A stretch of DNA of 10,125 nt, taken from positions 1 to 10,125 of the forward strand of contig MHOR01000022.1 in NCBI GenBank assembly GCA_001821915.1, read 5' to 3'. The first letter of the stretch is position 1. Every line of letters begins with the position of its first letter. The notes beneath the pieces were generated by a model. The model was given only the letters and a program-made list of their open reading frames with translations, made no database searches and was not told the origin of the DNA. The translations under genes and the position numbers were made by a program. Positions 5,994-10,125 of this stretch are shown here, piece after piece. Origin of the DNA: Candidatus Staskawiczbacteria bacterium RIFCSPHIGHO2_02_FULL_34_10. Its GTDB lineage: Bacteria > Patescibacteriota > Minisyncoccia > Minisyncoccales > Staskawiczbacteraceae.

Positions 5994-6542
5994 TTAAAAC
6001 GGGATGTCCTTCACATCGATTTCATCAGAATTTCCCTGTGGCATTGATGGAGTATCATTATTAGCAAATGTTGCTGGTGGGGTGTAGTTTTCCTCTATAA
6101 TTGGTATGTCTTCAGACCTGCCCTGAGCGGAGTCGAAGGGCTTGGGCGTGTTTGCATTTTGATCTGAAAATTGCTTTGAATATCCTCCTTGTGTTCCTTC
6201 TCCTGCGCCACCTGTTCCTCTTGGGCCTAATTGTAAGGAATCAGCAATTATTTCTGTTCTGTATTGTTTTATTCCAGCGGAATTTTGCCAGTTTCTTGTT
6301 TTTATCCTTCCTTCAATTAATACTAGTGATCCTTTTGTTAAGTATCGCGAGCTAATATCAGCTAACTTTCCAAATGCTACAACATTATGAAATTCAACAT
6401 CTTGTTTTTTTTGACCAGAGCTATCAGTATAAAATCTATTGGTTGCAATTCCAAAAGAGGTAACTTGCTGACCCGATGGCAAAGCCCGAACTTCTGGGTC
6501 GCGGGTTACATTTCCTAATACAAATGCTTTATTTAAATTCAT
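5994..6542 (-). CDS. ssb: Single-stranded DNA-binding protein SSB
   Basis: SSB coats single-stranded DNA and recruits repair and replication partners through its C-terminal tip. The OB fold covers residues 1-105 (MNLNKAFVLGNVTRDPEVR; FHNVVAFGKLADI; GSLVLIEGRIKTRNW). A low-complexity Gly/Gln/Asn linker (about 106-173) follows, then the acidic tip DVKDIPF, a slightly altered form of the usual DDDIPF. Within the linker, residues 133-144 (PKPFDSAQGRSE) are encoded by a REP-like palindrome. The total of 182 aa is normal. It lies between rpsF and rpsR, its classic place. No clear Shine-Dalgarno is present, and a 115-base repeat-filled gap follows rpsF. Confidence 0.97.
   Translation of the reverse strand: MNLNKAFVLGNVTRDPEVRALPSGQQVTSFGIATNRFYTDSSGQKKQDVEFHNVVAFGKLADISSRYLTKGSLVLIEGRIKTRNWQNSAGIKQYRTEIIADSLQLGPRGTGGAGEGTQGGYSKQFSDQNANTPKPFDSAQGRSEDIPIIEENYTPPATFANNDTPSMPQGNSDEIDVKDIPF
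6120..6141. repeat. REP-like palindrome inside the ssb linker
   Basis: The sequence from GCCCTGAGCGG to AGTCGAAGGGC has GCCCT (6120-6124) and AGGGC (6137-6141) as arms. It resembles the GCCCTTCGACTCCGCTCAGG type of dispersed element that I recall in many bacterial genomes, typically translated as FDSAQGRSE-like peptides. Here it is in frame and encodes exactly that peptide in SSB. Confidence 0.7.
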
Positions 6543-6562
6543 ATTAATTTACTTTGTAAATT

Positions 6563-6656
6563 ACGAATAATCACGAATACTTAACGAATTTTCACGAAGA
6601 CACGAATACAAATTCGTGATTCGTGTTGATTCGTCCATAAACTCGTGGAAATTCGT
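6563..6656. repeat. ACGAAT / ATTCGT repeat cluster between rpsF and ssb
   Basis: ACGAAT occurs at 6563, 6573, 6584 and 6602 with a variant (ACGAAG) at 6594. Its reverse complement ATTCGT occurs at 6612, 6619, 6629 and 6651 with a variant (CTCGTG) near 6643. The two halves meet at CACGAATACAAATTCGTG (6601-6618). The whole fills the rpsF-ssb spacer and could fold into a long imperfect hairpin in the operon mRNA. Confidence 0.75.
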
Positions 6657-6657
6657 T

Positions 6658-7101
6658 TTATTCACTCAATATCTCGTCTAACTTTTTATCAATATCTTCT
6701 ATTTTTACATCCTCCTCTTTATTTTTAGATTCACCACTGATAGTAAAAGGGGATTCCTCAATTTTACTTTTAATAAACAAGGGCTTTCTTGTCCTTCTTT
6801 CTTTTAATATTTTTATAGGTTTTTTAACTATTAAAAAGTGCCTTAAAATTTTACTATTTTTTTGAAGTTTTTCTTTTACTTCCTTTACTTTATTTTCCAG
6901 TATCTGCAAAGTTAAAAATACAAAATAACCAGAACTTTGTTTTTTAATAGGATAAGCCAAAGGTTTTGCAATTGTTTTTTCTGATTTTAAAACAACCCCT
7001 TCTTTTGATTTAATAAAAGATTCAAGCTCTTTTACGATGTCGTCTGATTCTTTAGAGTCAATTGTAGAGGAAATAATATAAGTTAGTTCGTACATTTTCA
7101 T
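6658..7101 (-). CDS. rpsF: 30S ribosomal protein S6, with C-terminal extension
   Basis: S6 pairs with S18 on the 30S platform. The first ~95 residues follow the S6 fold: YELTYIISSTID, a charged helix, LAYPIKKQSSGYFVFLTLQ and a final strand ILRHFLIVKK. About 45 residues of Lys/Glu-rich tail follow (to DKKLDEILSE), giving 147 aa against roughly 95-135 in most bacteria. Two starts are possible, ATG 7101 (MKMYEL) or ATG 7095 (MYEL); neither has a strong ribosome binding site. It is first in rpsF-ssb-rpsR, downstream of a good promoter at 7183-7211. Confidence 0.93.
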   Translation of the reverse strand: MKMYELTYIISSTIDSKESDDIVKELESFIKSKEGVVLKSEKTIAKPLAYPIKKQSSGYFVFLTLQILENKVKEVKEKLQKNSKILRHFLIVKKPIKILKERRTRKPLFIKSKIEESPFTISGESKNKEEDVKIEDIDKKLDEILSE

Positions 7102-7122
7102 GTAAAATGCGATGCTAATAAC

Positions 7123-7149
7123 ATACTAATTCATACTAATAATACTAAT
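7123..7149. repeat. Three ATACTAAT repeats in the rpsF leader
   Basis: ATACTAAT occurs at 7123-7130, 7133-7140 and 7142-7149, spaced 10 and 9 bases. The array lies between the rpsF promoter and start codon, so it is transcribed. The spacing near one helical turn would suit a DNA-binding protein; the array also resembles the other short-period tracts here. Confidence 0.55.
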
Positions 7150-7182
7150 ACGAAATGTCATTGGTATCGCCTTATTAAAGGT

Positions 7183-7211
7183 ACTATATCAAATAGTTAT
7201 TGAAAAATCAA
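7183..7211 (-). promoter_or_regulatory. Sigma70-type promoter of rpsF-ssb-rpsR
   Basis: On the minus strand TTGATT (7211-7206) is followed after exactly 17 bases by TATAGT (7188-7183). Transcription would begin near 7176 and give a leader of about 75 bases. Near its start the leader can form GTACCTT/AAGGCGATAC-type pairing (around 7162-7182), a possible but unproven S6:S18 feedback site. Confidence 0.7.
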
Positions 7212-7257
7212 GGTTTTAATGGGATAATTTAAAAAAACCTGTCGTTTTTAATCTTTC

Positions 7258-7400
7258 GTGGCGAAACACAGAAATTTTGAGATGGAAGTATTAAAAAATA
7301 AGAAGGTTTGCACAAGCGTACAAGCCGCCGAATTTTTAAATATTTGCAGCCAAAATTTCAAGTTGTAGCAGAAAGAATTATAAAAAAGATAGGTTTATAA
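7258..7400 (+). pseudogene. Possible remnant of a small helix-turn-helix protein
   Basis: A frame open from 7252 has a GTG at 7258 and an ATG at 7282. It reads MEVLKNKKVCTSVQAAEFLN then ICSQNFKL before a TAG at 7366. SVQAAEFLNI resembles the first helices of excisionase/MerR-like HTH domains. One extra base near 7356 would continue the frame as FQVVAERIIKKIGL to a TAA at 7398-7400, ending one base before the phosphomutase ATG. It may be a decayed gene, a base missing from the consensus, or chance. No ribosome binding site is clear. Confidence 0.3.
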
Positions 7401-7401
7401 C

Positions 7402-8757
7402 ATGGAAATTAATCAATCTATTTTTAAATCGTACGATATACGAGGAATATATCCTGGCGAACTAAACGAGCAAACTGTCTACCAAATAGGCAAGGGATTT
7501 GTTAAATATACAGGAGCCAACTCTTCGGCTTCCCTCAGGGCGAGAAAGGTGGTTGTTGGCTATGATGCCCGTCTGTCTTCACCGATATTATTTGACATCC
7601 TTGTGGGGGGTATTATTTCACAGGGCGCAAATGTATATGATATTGGCTTAGTGCCAACAGAGTGCCTTTATTTTGCAGTGGCTCATTATGATTTTGATTC
7701 AGGAATTATGATAACAGCAAGCCACAATCCAAAAGAATACAACGGTTTTAAGATGGTTAAAAAAGATGGAGATCAGATTGAAATGGTAAGGGGCAAAGAC
7801 CTGTTTTCAGTCATTAAAAAAGGCGATTTTAAAGAAGGGGCAAGAGGTTTAGTTTATCAAAAAGATATTTTAAAAGAATATATAGATTATATTTTTTCTC
7901 TTTCCATGAGTACCATTAAACCACTTAGGGTAGTGGTGGATGCTTCAAATGGAGTCATCGGAAAAGTGATATCAGCTATTAAAGAAAAGGTGCCGCTTGA
8001 AATTATTGATTTGAATTTCAATCCAGACGGGAATTTTCCAAACCATAGCCCTAATCCATTGCTCCCAGGTTCAGTTGACCAAATTACAAAAGAAATAAAA
8101 AAACAAAAGGCTGATTTTGGTTTTATATTTGATGGTGATGCAGATAGGGTATTTTTAGTTGATGAAAAAGGGCAGCTGGTTTCAGCGGACATAACACTTT
8201 TATTTTTAGCAAAATATTTTTTGAGTAAGAATTCAGGCGCCGGGATTGCTTATAATGCTATTTGTTCAAAAGCTGTCCCTGAATTTGTAAAAAAATGGGG
8301 TGGGGTGCCGATTCGCACCCAAGTAGGCTTTGTGAATGTGAGAGATGGATTGGTAAAAAATAACGGAGTGATGGGTGGGGAGCTGTCTGGTCACTATTGT
8401 TTCAGGGATTACTTTTATATGGATTCAGGAATGTTAGCTTTTTTAACGTTATTGCAGTTTTTGTCAGAGGATACAAGAAAAGTTTCGGAAATAGTAGAAG
8501 AACTATCTTGCTACTTTAAGTCTGCCGAATTAAATTTTGAAATTGAAAACAAAGAAGAAGTTTTAGAAAAGGTAAAAGAAAAATATACTGATGGCAAGCA
8601 AGACTTTTTAGATGGTATAACGGTGGAGTACAAAGATTGGTGGTTTAATGTGCGTCCCTCAAACACCGAGCCATTGCTAAGGCTAACCATTGAAGCAGAC
8701 ACCAAAATGTTACTGGAGCAAAAGAAAAAAGAGTTAAGCGATTTTATTTTAAATTGA
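7402..8757 (+). CDS. manB: Phosphomannomutase/phosphoglucomutase
   Basis: An alpha-D-phosphohexomutase that interconverts hexose 6-phosphate and 1-phosphate (mannose and/or glucose), supplying GDP-mannose or UDP-glucose for surface glycans; cytosolic. The four active-site loops are all present: TASHNP with the phosphoserine Ser107, metal-binding DGDADR (244-249), sugar-binding GGELSGH (325-331), and phosphate-binding RPSNTEP (418-424). The N-terminus FKSYDIRGIYPGEL is typical. The 451-aa length is normal for the AlgC/ManB group. GGELSGH and RPSNTEP favour the PMM/PGM subgroup over GlmM or PgcA, but substrate choice is not certain. The ATG at 7402 has only a weak AGG eight bases upstream. The stop TGA overlaps the next promoter's -35. 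Confidence 0.95.
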   Translation: MEINQSIFKSYDIRGIYPGELNEQTVYQIGKGFVKYTGANSSASLRARKVVVGYDARLSSPILFDILVGGIISQGANVYDIGLVPTECLYFAVAHYDFDSGIMITASHNPKEYNGFKMVKKDGDQIEMVRGKDLFSVIKKGDFKEGARGLVYQKDILKEYIDYIFSLSMSTIKPLRVVVDASNGVIGKVISAIKEKVPLEIIDLNFNPDGNFPNHSPNPLLPGSVDQITKEIKKQKADFGFIFDGDADRVFLVDEKGQLVSADITLLFLAKYFLSKNSGAGIAYNAICSKAVPEFVKKWGGVPIRTQVGFVNVRDGLVKNNGVMGGELSGHYCFRDYFYMDSGMLAFLTLLQFLSEDTRKVSEIVEELSCYFKSAELNFEIENKEEVLEKVKEKYTDGKQDFLDGITVEYKDWWFNVRPSNTEPLLRLTIEADTKMLLEQKKKELSDFILN

Positions 8758-8781
8758 CACGTTTTTATAATAGAGTAATAT
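8754..8781 (+). promoter_or_regulatory. Promoter overlapping the phosphomutase stop codon
   Basis: A consensus -35 TTGACA (8754-8759) includes the TGA stop of the upstream gene. A -10 TAATAT (8776-8781) follows after 16 bases. Transcription would begin near 8788, which is also the first base of an ATG (8788-8790), so the mRNA may be leaderless. Confidence 0.55.
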
Positions 8782-8787
8782 TAAAAA

Positions 8788-9001
8788 ATGGCAAAAGAAA
8801 AAGAATTGGCAGCGCTTTTATAAACCATATAATGAAGATATGCAGATTAATAAATGTGATATTTGTAGAAAAGAGATTAAACATCATAAATCTATAGACA
8901 TTCGTATAGGGTACGATCATTATGAATTGTGTGACGGATGCGGTGCGCCAATTTTAAAATTTTTACAGAAAAGTAAACTAACTGATAAAAGTAAAAAATA
9001 A
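8788..9001 (+). CDS. Small zinc-ribbon protein, frame uncertain at the 5' end
   Basis: From ATG 8840 a clean 53-aa frame reads MQINKCDICRKEIKHHKS then a segment with YELCDGCG and ends KLTDKSKK. Cysteines 6, 9, 31 and 34 form two CxxC knuckles, a typical zinc ribbon. It is a probable small nucleic-acid- or protein-binding protein of unknown role. The same frame remains coding-like upstream (NWQRFYKPYNEDMQ, from 8804) but has no ATG, GTG or TTG. In another frame, ATG 8788 begins MAKEKELAALL and stops at 8821. Removing one base near 8797-8803, within an A-rich run, would join them as MAKEK-NWQRFYKPYNEDMQ, about 70 aa. This could be an indel, a consensus error, +1 frameshifting or an ATT start at 8780. 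A 12-base gap to the next gene suggests an operon. Confidence 0.6.
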
Positions 9002-9013
9002 GTTTAAAAATTT

Positions 9014-9418
9014 ATGATTAATGATAAAGATATAAAAAAATTAAGTGAAGTTTTTGTCACAAAGGAGGATATTAAAAATCTAAGTGAAGTTTTTGCCACA
9101 AAGGAGGATATTAAAAATCTAAGTGAAGTTTTTGCCACAAAGGAGGATATTAAAAATCTAAGCGAAGTTTTTCTTACAAAAGAAGATGGTAAAAGTTTCG
9201 CTAAAAAAGATGACCTTACTGTTTTTAAAAATGATATTTTAGATGGACAAGATAAAATAATGGAAAAATTAGATATGCTTATACAGGAAAAAACTATTGG
9301 AGATGAACAAGATAAAGGACAGAAAAAAGTTTTAGAAATTCATAATAACGCTTTAAAAAAGAGCAAAATTTTATCGGAAAAAGAAGCATTAGAAATTGAT
9401 AAATTGCGAGTATTTTAA
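9014..9418 (+). CDS. Coiled-coil protein with 13-residue tandem repeats, 134 aa
   Basis: I recognise the style but not the function. Four tandem copies of IKNLSEVFATKED (residues 7-58) are followed by a KKDDL-type unit and a long helical, charged region rich in Lys and Glu (62-134) that should form a coiled coil. TKEDI-type repeats occur in many uncharacterised bacterial and phage coiled-coil proteins. No signal peptide or membrane segment is seen. The start ATG lacks a Shine-Dalgarno and comes 12 bases after the zinc-ribbon stop, so the two are probably co-transcribed from 8754. Two central repeats are identical in DNA. Confidence 0.8.
   Translation: MINDKDIKKLSEVFVTKEDIKNLSEVFATKEDIKNLSEVFATKEDIKNLSEVFLTKEDGKSFAKKDDLTVFKNDILDGQDKIMEKLDMLIQEKTIGDEQDKGQKKVLEIHNNALKKSKILSEKEALEIDKLRVF
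9032..9187 (+). repeat. Four 39-bp in-frame tandem repeats
   Basis: The units are 9032-9070, 9071-9109, 9110-9148 and 9149-9187. Units 2 and 3 are identical over all 39 bases; unit 1 differs slightly and unit 4 has more changes. The first three each carry CAAAGGAGGAT, a near-perfect Shine-Dalgarno sequence inside the coding region; unit 4 has AAAAGAAGAT instead. Confidence 0.9.
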
Positions 9419-9481
9419 AATTAATTGTTCTTTTAATATTTTATATTAAATTTAGCCCATTAACAAAAAGGAGTAAAAATC

Positions 9482-9814
9482 ATGAAAATTCCAACTCAAG
9501 TCCCCATAAATGGGTTTTACTATCACTATAAGCATGATTTGAATGGACCAATAAATAATTATGCTTATGAAGTGTTGGGTGTCGGCTGCCATACTGAAGA
9601 CGATTGCCGATCTGAGGATGCAAATATGGTAGTTTATAGGCCCCTCTATGAAGAATCAGTTTATAAAGCAGGTAAACTTTTTGATCTAAGACCTCTTGAA
9701 ATGTGGATGGGCAATGTTACTAAAGATGGTGTGACTTTTCCTAGATTTACTTTAATCACCGATTCTTTAGTTATTGATCAGCTTAAGGAAATCAAGGAAA
9801 AAATGTACGAGTAA
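9482..9814 (+). CDS. DUF1653 domain protein, 110 aa
   Basis: The N-terminal two-thirds match the DUF1653 family, which has no settled function. GFYYHYKHDLNGPINNYAYE (11-30) is followed by VLGVGCHTEDDC, VVYRPLYEE, GKLFDLRPLEMW and FPRFT. Family members are small soluble single-domain proteins. Two cysteines lie in the GCHTEDDC motif. The family is common in bacteria and often stands alone. The start is well supported by AAAGGAG ten bases before the ATG, and a hairpin terminator follows the stop at once, so it is a single-gene unit. The family is certain; the molecular role is unknown. Confidence 0.93.
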   Translation: MKIPTQVPINGFYYHYKHDLNGPINNYAYEVLGVGCHTEDDCRSEDANMVVYRPLYEESVYKAGKLFDLRPLEMWMGNVTKDGVTFPRFTLITDSLVIDQLKEIKEKMYE

Positions 9815-9817
9815 TAA

Positions 9818-9843
9818 AAAAAACAGCCCACGGGCTGTTTTTT
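9818..9843 (+). terminator. Rho-independent terminator, bidirectional
   Basis: AAAAAACAGCCC (9818-9829) pairs with GGGCTGTTTTTT (9832-9843) around a two-base loop. The A-run and T-run on each side allow termination in both directions, fitting the convergent DUF1653 and trpS genes. The core is nearly the same as that of the terminator at 4455-4482. Confidence 0.92.
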
Positions 9844-9844
9844 A

Positions 9845-9876
9845 TTCTATTTTCTATTTACTACTTTCTATTTTCT
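9845..9876 (-). repeat. AGAAAATAG-type repeat after trpS
   Basis: On the minus strand, after the trpS stop (TAGTGAGAAAATAGAAAGTA) the tract continues TAAATAGAAAATAGAAT up to the terminator. It is the third member of the family seen after recA and rpsR, again in sense orientation. Confidence 0.55.
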
Positions 9877-9878
9877 CA

Positions 9879-10125
9879 CTAAATTAGTCCCATTTTTTCT
9901 TTTACCTCCCTCATAGTTTCTTGGGCGATAGTTGTGGCTCTATGTTGGCCATTTTTTAGAATTTCTTGGATGTATACATCTCGTGCCATAAATTCTTTTT
10001 GTTTTCTGCGAAAAGGTTCCAAATAATCTATGAGTGTTTGTGCTAATGACTTTTTAAATTCTGCGTAAGATTTTTTCTTAAATTGCTTTTCAATTTCTTG
10101 AGTGGTAGTGTTTTTTATCAAACTA
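9879..10125 (-). CDS. trpS: Tryptophanyl-tRNA synthetase, C-terminal end
   Basis: TrpS charges tRNA-Trp in the cytosol. About 81 C-terminal codons are visible; the frame is open at the right edge, so the catalytic domain with HIGH and KMSKS lies outside. The visible part matches the anticodon-binding helices at the end of bacterial TrpS: KKKSYAEFKKSLAQTLIDYL, EPFRRKQKEF, then LKNGQHRATTIAQETMREVK, ending EKMGLI. This pattern of a Gly-x-x-(K/R)A-x-x-x-A helix followed by TxxxV is also found in E. coli TrpS. The internal TTG near 10121 is not a start. The gene converges with the DUF1653 gene. Confidence 0.9.
   Translation of the reverse strand, partial: SLIKNTTTQEIEKQFKKKSYAEFKKSLAQTLIDYLEPFRRKQKEFMARDVYIQEILKNGQHRATTIAQETMREVKEKMGLI

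Noticed and set aside
9425..9447. A promoter for the DUF1653 gene (TTGTTC ... TATATT)
   Set aside because: The spacer is only 11 bases and no alternative pair of hexamers has acceptable spacing in this AT-rich stretch.

Overview
The window is AT-rich bacterial DNA that looks like a Candidate Phyla Radiation (Patescibacteria, probably Parcubacteria-like) chromosome. The support is indirect: compact single-copy housekeeping genes; an rpsF-ssb-rpsR operon with no rplI (L9) after rpsR; a PaaX/Cas2-like regulator of the type common in these genomes; many genes with no Shine-Dalgarno next to a few small ones with a very strong one; and intergenic gaps filled with short iterated sequences. TGA is used as a stop (PMM and the PaaX-like gene), so the recoded UGA=Gly lineages are unlikely.

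Layout. 1-33 (-): the first 11 codons of an unknown gene behind a GGAGG ribosome binding site and a strikingly structured leader (34-145, with a separate possible three-way junction at 271-333). 406-2640 (+): ftsK DNA translocase. 2645-2919: a 20-bp perfect inverted repeat enclosing a 45-codon ORF. 2940-3959 (+): recA. 4075-4422 (+): small acidic hypothetical protein ending in a strong bidirectional terminator. 4548-4646: a possible operator/promoter region, then 4652-5221 (+), a PaaX/Cas2-like regulator. 5397-5576 (+): small hydrophobic CxxC protein with its own terminator. 5660-7101 (-): rpsR, ssb and rpsF, read as rpsF-ssb-rpsR from a good promoter at 7183-7211. 7258-7400: probable HTH remnant. 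7402-8757 (+): phosphomannomutase/phosphoglucomutase. 8754-9418 (+): promoter, zinc-ribbon protein and a 13-residue-repeat coiled-coil protein. 9482-9814 (+): DUF1653 protein with terminator. 9879-10125 (-): C-terminus of trpS.

How it fits together. FtsK (chromosome segregation at division), RecA (recombination) and SSB (single-strand protection) are core DNA maintenance. S6 and S18 are direct neighbours in the 30S platform, and TrpS charges tRNA. The phosphomutase feeds sugar nucleotides for surface glycans. None of this is a dedicated accessory system.

The less explained content lies between the genes. It includes the structured minus-strand leader at the left edge, three copies of a GTGGTATAGT motif around the PaaX/Cas2-like gene, and at least five different short-period repeat families. 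One of these, GAATCTAGAAAATAGAAA-like, sits just after the stop codons of recA, rpsR and trpS in the same sense orientation each time. A REP-like palindrome is also translated in frame inside the SSB linker.
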